Assembly (NCBI GenBank): GCA_043802345.1
Contig: JAZDLC010000278.1
Coordinates: 1-20,577 of the forward strand
DNA: 20,577 bases
Source: JAZDLC01 sp043802345
GTDB lineage: Bacteria; Planctomycetota; B15-G4; JADJEK01
Reading direction: 5' to 3'
Positions 8,222-18,000 of this stretch are shown one piece after another. The translations under genes and the position numbers were made by a program. Position 1 is the stretch's first letter; every line of letters begins with the position of its first letter. The notes below the pieces were generated by a model. That model was not told where the DNA came from. It searched no databases and was given only the letters and a program-made list of their open reading frames with translations.

Positions 8222-8602
8222 TGAAGGCACTCCCAACCCGAATCGGTCTGCCCCCGAAGCGACCGGAACCTGCCCGGAATCCGGGCGCCACCGCTCTCCG
8301 GCAGGGGTCTTCACAGTCTACCCGAGCGACTGTCCAAGGGTAGCTTCTCTCTGCGCCGCCCCAATCCAGCCACCGCCGCGCCCGAGTTCCACCGAAGCCG
8401 TTTCTCGGGGAGTCGAGGAGACTTCGGACCACGACTGATCAGGAGAGAAGGGGATTCTGCCGACAGAATAGGTTGTCAGCTCCGCGAGTTGTCGCTAGCA
8501 GACCGTGAATCGTCTCGCACCAGCCCGGCAGTTTGTAGGATGGCCGTGAGGCCGCGGTTGGTCTCGCGGACCCGAGTTTGGATGCTTCCGGTGGAGTCCC
8601 CC
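8222..8602. other. Gene-free divergent region between larC and the HEAT-repeat gene
   Basis: These 381 bp lie between two divergent starts and must carry both promoters. I see no convincing -35/-10 pair for either. The clearest structure is a 15-bp palindrome at 8272-8286. A long upstream extension of the HEAT frame (TTG at 8489) has no homology and is not counted as coding. No RNA gene was recognised. Confidence 0.5.
8272..8286. repeat. 15-bp palindrome upstream of larC
   Basis: GCCCGGA and TCCGGGC flank a single central A, a perfect palindrome about 50 bp upstream of the larC start codon. It could be an operator or a small hairpin in the larC leader. There is no T-tract, so it is not a terminator. 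Confidence 0.35.
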
Positions 8603-10252
8603 ATGAACAGGTTCGTGCTTTCACTGCTGTCGCTGTCGCTGCTGCTGCTCCCCCACGCCAACTCGCAGGGCGTCAGGCCGGGCACCGGAAGCGATGACGC
8701 CCCCGAGACAGGGACAACCCAACCCGGGAAGGGGCCGCAGATCCCGTTCGACGAGGGGCGCTGGGAATTCTGGTGGTACTACAACCGCGAACCGCACATC
8801 GGCTTGCGCCAGGCACTGACCGCCCTGGAGGCCGGGAAGGCCGACGTCGACCGGCCGTTCGAGACGGTGACGCGCACCGATCGCGAGGAGTCGCTGATTC
8901 CCACCATGGTGGGCGCTCTTCGGGACTCGAATCCGTTCGTGCGCCTCGCCGCCATGGAGGCCCTGGCCAAGACCCAGGATCCAGGAGCGCGTCCGCCCCT
9001 CTTCTCCGCGCTCCATGACCAGCTGTTCGAGGTCCGGGTCGAGAGCATTGTCGCCCTCGGAGTGTGGGGGGACTCCATCTCCCTGCCCCGTCTCGAGTCG
9101 ATCCTCGGAGACTCGACGCGGCACCTCCAGGAGAGAACGTATGCCGCCCTCGCCATCGGCATGATCGGCGGCCCCCTGGCGGCCGAGTCGCTCAAGCAGC
9201 GGCTTCCCCCGCGGGTCTTTCGCGAGTTTCCGGTGCAGGTGCAGACCGGTATCGCCTACGGCGTGGGACTGACGCGCGACCCGGATTGCGACCCGCTGAT
9301 CCGGGCGCTGCTGGAAGATCCAGCAGTCGACGACTTCATGGTGCGCTCCTACCTGATCCTGTCACTCGGGAAGTGCGGAAACCCGGACTCGGCCGCGGTC
9401 CTGCTCGCCGGGCTGAAGAATAGCGACATGCAGTTCCGGCGCTCCGCCGCCATCGCCCTCGGCATCCTGCTGCGCAAGGCCGCCGACGAGACCGCCGTCA
9501 AGGCGCTCATCGGGGCTGCCCATGACGACAACGACCTCATGGTGAAGAACTTCTCCTTCATCTCACTGGGGTACGTGGGAGGCGAACTGGCCGTGGAGAC
9601 CCTGCGCAAGGACCTCTCCCGGGCCACCAAGGCAAGCCGTTCGTTCGTCGCCCTGGCGCTGGGATTGCTGGGTGATCCCGAGACGGTGCCGCTGCTTCTG
9701 AAGCAGTTCGAGGCCGAGAACGATCCGTCCATCAGGGGCGCCATGGCGATTTCCCTGGGACTGCATCGCGACGGCCGTGCCTCGCCCGACCTGCGCAAGG
9801 CGTTCCAGCAAGCGAAGGAACCGGTCTTCCGGGGGTACGCCGCCCTCGCCCTCGGCATGATCGGCGACGTGGAGTCGATCCAGGATATCCAGGCGGCCTT
9901 CGCGGGAGCCAACGACGTCGAGATGATCGCCAATTTGGCCACTTCGCTGGGGCTTCTGGGCGATCGAACCACGGTCGAGAAGCTGAGCAAGCTGGCCGCC
10001 ACATCCAAGAACGAGTTCGTCAGGCAGAGCCTGCTCTACGCCATGGGGCTGATCGGCGATCGCGCCGCGATTTCGGAACTCGGGAAGGTCATCGGCCAGA
10101 AGGATGAGGTCGCCTACGTGCGCGGATATGCCGTGACGGCGCTTGGTCTGCTCGTCGATCGCGAGGAGGTGCGGGCCATCTCGCAGGTGTCCAGCGACTC
10201 CAACTACACGATCATGTCCGATTTCCTGAGCGAGGTCTTCAGGATCCTCTGA
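8603..10252 (+). CDS. Secreted HEAT-repeat (HEAT_2/PBS-lyase-type) protein
   Basis: The 549-aa product starts at the ATG at 8603, chosen because a GGTGGAG site lies 7-8 nt upstream and the N-terminus from there is a clean signal peptide (MNRFVLSLLSLSLLLLPHANS). After a linker rich in Gly, Pro and charged residues comes a long alpha-solenoid. The motif '[A/S]-x-G-hydrophobic-hydrophobic-G-D' recurs at residues about 151, 184, 218, 254, 285, 321, 352, 384, 416, 448, 480 and 513, a period of about 31-36 residues. Examples are LAIGMIGG, LALGLLGD, LALGMIGD and TSLGLLGD. HEAT solenoids are protein-binding scaffolds; no catalytic domain is visible. It is expected in the periplasm or outside the cell. 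Its stop lies inside the end of the convergent gene. Partner and role unknown. Confidence 0.88.
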   Translation: MNRFVLSLLSLSLLLLPHANSQGVRPGTGSDDAPETGTTQPGKGPQIPFDEGRWEFWWYYNREPHIGLRQALTALEAGKADVDRPFETVTRTDREESLIPTMVGALRDSNPFVRLAAMEALAKTQDPGARPPLFSALHDQLFEVRVESIVALGVWGDSISLPRLESILGDSTRHLQERTYAALAIGMIGGPLAAESLKQRLPPRVFREFPVQVQTGIAYGVGLTRDPDCDPLIRALLEDPAVDDFMVRSYLILSLGKCGNPDSAAVLLAGLKNSDMQFRRSAAIALGILLRKAADETAVKALIGAAHDDNDLMVKNFSFISLGYVGGELAVETLRKDLSRATKASRSFVALALGLLGDPETVPLLLKQFEAENDPSIRGAMAISLGLHRDGRASPDLRKAFQQAKEPVFRGYAALALGMIGDVESIQDIQAAFAGANDVEMIANLATSLGLLGDRTTVEKLSKLAATSKNEFVRQSLLYAMGLIGDRAAISELGKVIGQKDEVAYVRGYAVTALGLLVDREEVRAISQVSSDSNYTIMSDFLSEVFRIL

Positions 10253-11048
10253 CCCGCCGCCCTTCCACCTTGAGGCGGTCGCCCCGGGTGGCGTTGAAGT
10301 GGTTGGAGGCGCTGCCGCGGTTCACGGCGATCTCGAGGAATCCGAACGAGTCGACCACCGCCAGCGTCGCGCCCGTCGGGACCGCGGCGTAGGAGTCGAC
10401 CGGCTGGCCGATCTCCTGACCGCGGAAGGTCACGCTGACCGTTTCCTCCTCCAGCTCCAGAAGATCCTCTACCCGGATGTTGGTGATCAGATTCCCGAAA
10501 CGATCCACGTGGATCACCTGGCCCAGGATGGTGTCCGGGTCGGCGTGGGACGGTTCCGGAAGATCGAGCCGCAAGAGATCGCTGAATGCGGGTCCGACCT
10601 GCTCCGGAGGAGTCCCGCTCGCCAGATGGGCGGCCACCGGCGCCAGCACGTCCCGGCCATGGAAAGTCTGCGAGATCGACCCTCCGAGGAACAGTTCCCG
10701 GTTGACCACTTCGAAGACCGGGTCACCCCTGCGGACGATCCCGGTCAGCACGCCATTGTTGGGGGCCAGGAAGGTCATCCCCTCGGAGCACGCGCAGACG
10801 ATTCTCCGATCCGATCCGACCCCCGGATCGACGACGACGACATGCACCGTGCCCTGCGGAAAGTGCGCGAACGATCCGCGCAGCGCGAAGTTCGCCTCCG
10901 CGACCTGCTGTGCCGGAATCTCATGGGTCAGGTCCACGATCCGTGCCTGCCCGAAAACACCGAGGATGGCGCCCTTCATGACTCCAACGTACGGATCCAT
11001 CAGGCCGAAATCGGTCAAGAGGGTGATGATGCCGGAGGGGCTGGTCAC
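10239..11048 (-). CDS. SAM hydroxide adenosyltransferase (DUF62 / chlorinase-fluorinase family)
   Basis: The 269-aa product belongs to the family that attacks S-adenosylmethionine at C5' of the ribose. Members with an Asp-Arg-His set use water or hydroxide and give adenosine plus methionine. Here the set is visible as Asp74 (VVVDPGVGS), Arg81 (DRR) and His130 (FHGRD), so I favour the hydroxide-using type over halogenases. Other family marks are ITLLTDFG at residues 8-15, the segment ending in DLTHEIP (39-45), and the C-terminal 'HVDRFGNLITNI' segment. The start is GTG at 11048 overlapping the upstream stop as GTGA, with GGGAGA upstream, so it is translationally coupled to the phosphomutase gene. 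The last 14 bp overlap the tail of the HEAT gene on the other strand. Its cellular role is not settled for the family. Confidence 0.9.
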   Translation of the reverse strand: MTSPSGIITLLTDFGLMDPYVGVMKGAILGVFGQARIVDLTHEIPAQQVAEANFALRGSFAHFPQGTVHVVVVDPGVGSDRRIVCACSEGMTFLAPNNGVLTGIVRRGDPVFEVVNRELFLGGSISQTFHGRDVLAPVAAHLASGTPPEQVGPAFSDLLRLDLPEPSHADPDTILGQVIHVDRFGNLITNIRVEDLLELEEETVSVTFRGQEIGQPVDSYAAVPTGATLAVVDSFGFLEIAVNRGSASNHFNATRGDRLKVEGRRVRGS

Positions 11049-12373
11049 ATCGGTTCTCCCAGGAAGTCGAGCAGCTCCTGCCGCTTCTCGTCAAATAGTT
11101 CCGGCTGCGTGGCTTCCAGGCAAAGCCTCAGCAACGGTTCGGTGTTGGACTTGCGGACATTGAACCAGAACCCGGGATAACGGACCGTGATACCGTCCAG
11201 GTAGTCGATCTGGCCATCCACGTACCGCTCCGAGAGCGCCCGGATCACGCCGTCCTTGTCCTCCACCATGAAGTTGATTTCGCCGGTGGAAGGGTACCTC
11301 TGCAGCTCGGAGGCGACCTCACTGAAAGGTCGGCTTTCGCGGCTCAGAATATTGAGCACTTCCACCATCGCGATGATCCCGGAGTCCGAGTAGAAATTCT
11401 CGCGGAAATAGAAATGCCCCGAGAGTTCGCCGCCGAAGAGCCCCCCCTCCCGCCTGAGCGTCGCCTTCATGAAAGAATGCCCCACCCGCTCCCGGATCGG
11501 CCGGCCTCCCAGCCTGACGATCTCCTCGCGCACGACGTCGGACGAACGGAGGTCAAAGACGACGGCGGTGCCCGGTTCCAGGGGAACCAGTGACCGCGCG
11601 ATCATCGCCGTGACGATGTCCGAGGGCACGCGCTCGCCCTTTTCGTTCACGAACACGCAACGATCCGCGTCCCCATCGAACGCCACGCCGAGATCCGCCC
11701 CCTCATCGATGACGCCGCAACAGAGGTCGACGATATTCTCGTCCCTGAGCGGATTCGCCTCGTGGTTCGGAAAGCTCCCATCCAGCTCGGGATAGAGCAG
11801 CTTGCAGGAGAGGCCCGCCGCGTCCAGGATCCCGGGGAGCATGTGCCCGCCCATGCCGTTGGCGAAGTCGATCACCACCTGCAGCGGCTGCCACGGCTTC
11901 ATGAACGAACTGACGTGACGGGCGTACTCCCGCGCCAGATCGATCGTCTCCACGCGGCCCGCCGGACCATCATGCGCCGGCACGCCGTCCGAGACCAGCT
12001 GTTCGATCTCGCGAATGCCGGTGTCGCCGGAAATCGGAATCGCCTTCTCCCGCACCATCTTCATGCCGGTGTACTGCGCGGGATTGTGCGACGCGGTGAC
12101 GATCAGCCCTCCATCCGCCGCGAGATGCCCCACGGCGAAATACCCGAACGGCGTCTCCCCCAGGCCGCAGTCGATCACATCCGCCCCCTGGGAGCAGATC
12201 CCGGCGATCACCGCCTCCGTGACGTCAGGACTGGAAGCTCGCATGTCGTGCACCACCACGATCCGGCGCGCGGAGAGGAACCGCGCGAAGGCGGCCCCGA
12301 TCTCGCGGGCGGTCGTGAGATTCAACTCGGTCTCGTAGAGGCCACGAATGTCGTACGCCTTGAAGATGCTCAC
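11045..12373 (-). CDS. Phosphomannomutase / phosphoglucomutase
   Basis: The 442-aa product is an alpha-D-phosphohexomutase of the AlgC/ManB kind, moving phosphate between the 6- and 1-positions of mannose or glucose to feed NDP-sugar and polysaccharide synthesis. All four active-site signatures are in order: phosphoserine loop TASHNP (Ser95), metal loop DGDADR (233-238), sugar-binding GELSGH (315-320) and phosphate-binding RKSNTEP (407-413). The GELSGH form fits the bifunctional PMM/PGM group. Start is GTG at 12373, with GGGAG (12381-12385) 7 nt upstream. It lies 53 bp behind the threonine aldolase gene and overlaps the DUF62 gene by 4 bp. Sugar preference cannot be read from the sequence with certainty. 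Confidence 0.94.
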   Translation of the reverse strand: MSIFKAYDIRGLYETELNLTTAREIGAAFARFLSARRIVVVHDMRASSPDVTEAVIAGICSQGADVIDCGLGETPFGYFAVGHLAADGGLIVTASHNPAQYTGMKMVREKAIPISGDTGIREIEQLVSDGVPAHDGPAGRVETIDLAREYARHVSSFMKPWQPLQVVIDFANGMGGHMLPGILDAAGLSCKLLYPELDGSFPNHEANPLRDENIVDLCCGVIDEGADLGVAFDGDADRCVFVNEKGERVPSDIVTAMIARSLVPLEPGTAVVFDLRSSDVVREEIVRLGGRPIRERVGHSFMKATLRREGGLFGGELSGHFYFRENFYSDSGIIAMVEVLNILSRESRPFSEVASELQRYPSTGEINFMVEDKDGVIRALSERYVDGQIDYLDGITVRYPGFWFNVRKSNTEPLLRLCLEATQPELFDEKRQELLDFLGEPM

Positions 12374-12426
12374 TCGTCAGCTCCCAGAGCTCTCGGCCGC
12401 ATTCTCTACCCGGATCTCTCGCAACA

Positions 12427-13467
12427 CTACCCGCCCCTGCCGGCCGCGAGAACATCCGTCATGGCGGAAACCGCCAGGGCGACTCCGGCATCATCCACTT
12501 CACGGTGAGTCACGAAACGGATGTGGGAATCGTCGAAGACCAGGGCCTTGACTCCGCGCTCCAGGAGAGCCGACACCACGCGGTCCGCCCCACCCTGTTC
12601 CAGTTCCACCATGACGATGTTGGTCCGGGTCGCCGCGAGGTCGACCCTCGCTCCCGGCAGCCGGCTGATTCCGCCGGCCAGAGCGGCCGCCCGCCGGTGA
12701 TCCTCCGCCAGCCGTTCGATGCCGTGTTCCAGGGCGACCAGGCCGGCGGCGGCGAGCACGCCAACCTGCCGCATGCCGCCGCCGAGGACCTTGCGGATCC
12801 TCCGGCAGCGGCCGATCTTCGCCTCGTCCCCGCAGATCACCGATCCCACCGGAGCCGACAATCCCTTCGATAGCGCGACCCAGAGCAGGTCGACCCGTGG
12901 GCCGTACTCCCGCGGATCGATCCCCTCCGCCACCGCCGCGTTGAACAGGCGCGCGCCGTCCAGATGGAGCGGGATGCGATGCCGCCGCGCCAGCTCCGCG
13001 ATCCGGTCCAGGACCGAAAGGGGCATCACCACGCCTCCAGCGACGTTGTGGGTATTCTCCAGGCAGATCAGCGCCGTCCTCGGCAGATGAATGTCGTCCG
13101 CCCGGATCCGGCTCTCGATCTCGTCCGGATCGAGGATCCCGCCCCTTGACCGTATCGGGCGGCACTGCACTCCGGAAATCAGGCCGATCCCCCCCGCCTC
13201 GAAGGTCAGCACGTGGCTGTTCTCCTCGGCGATGATCTCGTCTCCCGGCTGCGTGAACAGCTTGACGGCGATCTGGTTCGCCATGGTGCCGCTGGGCACG
13301 AACAGACCGGCCGGCATTCCGACCTTCTCGGCCGCCAGCGACTCCAACTCCTTCACGGTTGGATCCTCGCCGAACACGTCGTCTCCCACCCGCGCCGAGG
13401 CCATGGCATCTCGCATCGCCTGCGTTGGCGTGGTCAGGGTATCGCTGCGGAAATCCGCGCCAGTCAT
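12427..13467 (-). CDS. ltaE: Low-specificity L-threonine aldolase
   Basis: A PLP enzyme cleaving L-threonine (and allo-threonine) to glycine and acetaldehyde. The product is 346 aa from the ATG at 13467, normal for the family. Visible marks: FRSDTLTTPT at the N-terminus, VGDDVFGEDP (27-36), PSGTMANQ (58-65), active-site His85 in ENSHVLTFE, HLDGARLFN with Asp170 and Arg173, and the PLP lysine Lys201 in SKGLSAPVGS. Its ATG shares one base with the mobB stop (TGATG), so translation is likely coupled. A TTG five codons upstream would lie inside mobB and is less likely. Because the fold is shared with other class I PLP enzymes, activity on beta-hydroxy amino acids other than threonine is possible. 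Confidence 0.93.
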   Translation of the reverse strand: MTGADFRSDTLTTPTQAMRDAMASARVGDDVFGEDPTVKELESLAAEKVGMPAGLFVPSGTMANQIAVKLFTQPGDEIIAEENSHVLTFEAGGIGLISGVQCRPIRSRGGILDPDEIESRIRADDIHLPRTALICLENTHNVAGGVVMPLSVLDRIAELARRHRIPLHLDGARLFNAAVAEGIDPREYGPRVDLLWVALSKGLSAPVGSVICGDEAKIGRCRRIRKVLGGGMRQVGVLAAAGLVALEHGIERLAEDHRRAAALAGGISRLPGARVDLAATRTNIVMVELEQGGADRVVSALLERGVKALVFDDSHIRFVTHREVDDAGVALAVSAMTDVLAAGRGG

Positions 13468-13952
13468 CACTTGCCCATCCAATCGCGGACAAACCGCGCC
13501 AGTTCTTCAACGTCGTCCCGGCGAAAACGCGGCAGGGAGCCGCCCGGATCAAGGTCCGAAACCAACGCCAGACGCTCGCCGCACCCGACAGGATCGATGC
13601 GGTCGCCCGATTCGCCGATCACCTCCAGGGAGGGAAGCGAGGCGCTCTTCCACGACTCCACCAGCAACAGATCAATACCGCGGAGCCTTGACTCGATCTG
13701 CTCGATCGAAGGCTGCTCGCGCAGGGTCTCGATCTGCACCAGCTGCCCCTGGGAGAGGAGCATCACGGCCTCCGCGCCCGCTTCGCGCAGCCGGAAGCTG
13801 TCCTTCCCCGGCCGATCGACCTCGATCCTGCCGTGGTGACTGTGCTTGAGCGCGGCGACCCGCACCCCCACGCGAATCAGCTGCGGAATCAGCCGGACGA
13901 GCAGAGTCGTCTTGCCTGACCCGGACCGGCCGACGATGGAGAGGGTGCGCAT
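13467..13952 (-). CDS. mobB: Molybdopterin-guanine dinucleotide biosynthesis protein B
   Basis: MobB is a small GTPase that assists MobA in attaching GMP to molybdopterin. The product is 161 aa from the ATG at 13952. Walker A is GRSGSGKTT (residues 8-16), followed by the family's characteristic HSHHGRIEVDRPGKDSFRLREAGA-type stretch (37-60) and LLLVESWK, the counterpart of the usual 'LVEGFK'. A longer frame up to 14003 has no homology before MRTLSIVG. No ribosome site precedes the ATG, but a good promoter ends 6 nt upstream, suggesting leaderless translation. mobA, moeA and a molybdoenzyme are absent here. It is the first gene of a four-gene minus-strand unit. Confidence 0.92.
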   Translation of the reverse strand: MRTLSIVGRSGSGKTTLLVRLIPQLIRVGVRVAALKHSHHGRIEVDRPGKDSFRLREAGAEAVMLLSQGQLVQIETLREQPSIEQIESRLRGIDLLLVESWKSASLPSLEVIGESGDRIDPVGCGERLALVSDLDPGGSLPRFRRDDVEELARFVRDWMGK

Positions 13953-13958
13953 GGCGCC

Positions 13959-13986
13959 AATATAGGGACGCCGCCCCGAGAAACAA
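13959..13986 (-). promoter_or_regulatory. Sigma-70-like promoter for the mobB operon, probably leaderless
   Basis: On the minus strand TTGTTT (13986-13981) and TATATT (13964-13959) are separated by 16 bp. The -10 box matches TATAAT at five of six positions. Only 6 nt separate the -10 box from the mobB ATG, so transcription would begin at or next to the A of the start codon. It sits in the 77-bp gap between the divergent mobB and MFS genes. Confidence 0.55.
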
Positions 13987-14029
13987 CGCGGGGACACCAC
14001 CATGGAACCGGTATCTTCCCACCTCGCCC

Positions 14030-15190
14030 ATGAACCAGATCCGACGCTTCCACACCTTCAATCTCCTTGCCTACACCTTCGCCTGGGTGCCGATCGTCTA
14101 CCCCTTCTTCACTCTCGCCCGGGGGTTCTCCAACCGGGACTATTTTGCCCTCTTCTCGCTCTATTACTTCGCCATGTGCCTCTTCGAGGTACCGACCGGC
14201 CTGGCGGCCGATCGGCTGGGGCGAAAAAACGCCCTGGTGGTGGGGAGCTTCGGTCTCGCGGCCTCCTACGCGGTGATCTTCCTGGCCCGCTCGTTCCCCG
14301 CGGCCGCCTCCGGGCTGGTGCTGATGGCCCTGTTCCACACCATGCTCTCCGGGTCGGACGCGGCGTGGCTCTACGACCGCCTGCTCGAGGAGAACCGGAG
14401 CCACGAGTACATGCGCCTCGAGGGCAGGGCGCAGTGGATGCGCCTGCTGGGCGTTTCGGCGACCTCGGTGCTCGCGGGCGCGGGCGCACAGTTCATCGGA
14501 TTCGGCACCGCCTTCGCCCTGTCGATCGCCTGTTCCGTCGCCGCGGGCTGCCTCGCGCTGACCCTGGCGGAGCCGGCTCGATCCGGGGCGCAGTCGAGCG
14601 TGCGAGTGCGTCTGGCAGGGAGCGCCCGGCTGATGCTGACGAATCGGCATGTCCGCTGGGTCTTCCTCTACTACATCCTCCTCTTCCTGCTGCTGCGGGT
14701 CGCCTACCATTTCTACCAACCCCACATGCGCGCCGTCGGCATCGAGAACTACCTCGTCTACGGCGTCACGCTCGGACTCCTGAACGTGTTCGCCGCGCCC
14801 TTCGCCGGGTGGGCCCACCGGCTCGAGGCGTGGCTCGGCCCGCGCTGGCTGGCCTCGTCCCTGCCGCTGATGATGTCCGCCTCCTTCTTCCTGCTCAACG
14901 CCTTCCCGGTCAGGATCTCGGTGGTCTTCTTCGCGCTCCAGCAGGTTCCGTTTGCGCTCATCAATCCGGTCACCAGGTCGTACACTCAACGCCACATCAG
15001 TTCCGACCGGAGGGCGACGGTCTTCTCCATGCAGTCGCTCGCTGGCCGTTTGGCTGTTGGTTTGGTATTCCTCGTGACGGGCGAAGCGTTCCAGCGGTTG
15101 GGCGTGTCGCCCCTGTATCTCGTTCTGGGCCTCGGCTCGGCGGCCCTGGGGCTTGCGTTGCACCTCGCCCGGCCCGCCAACCCGGCCTAG
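14030..15190 (+). CDS. Major facilitator superfamily transporter
   Basis: A 386-aa inner-membrane protein made almost entirely of hydrophobic helices, as expected for a 12-helix MFS carrier. The loop between helices 2 and 3 carries motif A, GLAADRLGRK (57-66), preceded by FEVPT, a combination common in drug/proton antiporter-like MFS proteins. A second-half counterpart is present near SYTQRHISSDRRATVFSMQSL (in substance), and the protein ends shortly after the last helix. The ATG at 14030 has no clear ribosome site; a weak -10-like TATCTT (14012-14017) lies just upstream. It is divergent from mobB and 54 bp upstream of a histidine kinase in the same direction, so the two may be co-transcribed. 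Substrate unknown; efflux is the default guess. Confidence 0.87.
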   Translation: MNQIRRFHTFNLLAYTFAWVPIVYPFFTLARGFSNRDYFALFSLYYFAMCLFEVPTGLAADRLGRKNALVVGSFGLAASYAVIFLARSFPAAASGLVLMALFHTMLSGSDAAWLYDRLLEENRSHEYMRLEGRAQWMRLLGVSATSVLAGAGAQFIGFGTAFALSIACSVAAGCLALTLAEPARSGAQSSVRVRLAGSARLMLTNRHVRWVFLYYILLFLLLRVAYHFYQPHMRAVGIENYLVYGVTLGLLNVFAAPFAGWAHRLEAWLGPRWLASSLPLMMSASFFLLNAFPVRISVVFFALQQVPFALINPVTRSYTQRHISSDRRATVFSMQSLAGRLAVGLVFLVTGEAFQRLGVSPLYLVLGLGSAALGLALHLARPANPA

Positions 15191-15244
15191 TCGGCGTCGC
15201 AAGTCATCCCGGACCGTCCGATCAAGCCCGAGCGCGGAGAGAGC

Positions 15245-17490
<2,246 letters not shown>

Positions 17491-17494
<4 letters not shown>

Positions 17495-17991
17495 CTGGCT
17501 ACGGCCGCTACCGAGAGGACCGCAAGGGCGGTCCCAAGGCGAAGCAGAGCGCTCAGGCAGAGGCGAGCGCCGACGCTCCGAGGAAGTTGACCCTGCTGAT
17601 CATCGATGACGAGAAAGAAATCCTCAAGGTCCTCGCGAAGCTGTTCGAGCGCCACTTCAACGTGGTGGTCGCCCCGGGCGGCAAGCAGGGTCTGGAGCGT
17701 TTCCGCAAGGACCGGCCGGAGCTCATTCTGTCGGATCAGAGAATGCGCGACATGACCGGCATCGAGACGCTCAGGATCATCAAGGAGGAGGAGCCGGGAA
17801 CGGTACGGATGCTGATCACCGGATACAGCGATATCGACGCGGTGATCGAGGCGGTGAACCAGAGACTCCTCGATCGGTACATCACGAAGCCGTGGGACAA
17901 CGACGAATTGCTGGCCATCGTGCTCGAAGGGGCGCGAACCTATCTCGAACGCGCAGGCGTCGACCTGGACGAATCGTCCATCTACTTCTGA
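17491..17991 (+). CDS. Stand-alone response regulator receiver protein
   Basis: A 166-aa protein. Residues 1-32 are a hydrophilic Lys/Arg/Ala/Ser-rich extension. The rest is one receiver domain: acidic pair Asp39/Asp40, phosphoacceptor Asp82 in LSDQRM, Thr110 in MLITGYSDI, Tyr130 and Lys133 in YITKPW. The 'DQRM..MTG ... TGYSD ... ITKPWDNDEL' style is that of receivers often fused to HD-GYP or other output domains, but here only about 30 residues follow, so output must come through protein contacts. Its ATG overlaps the kinase stop (ATGA), so it is almost certainly the kinase's partner. The PLP-enzyme gene follows 9 bp downstream. Confidence 0.92.
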
Positions 17992-18000
17992 GGATCCGCC

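Noticed and set aside
8489..8602. TTG start for the HEAT-repeat protein
   Set aside because: It would bury the signal peptide behind 38 charged residues; the ATG at 8603 has a good ribosome site and exposes the signal peptide.
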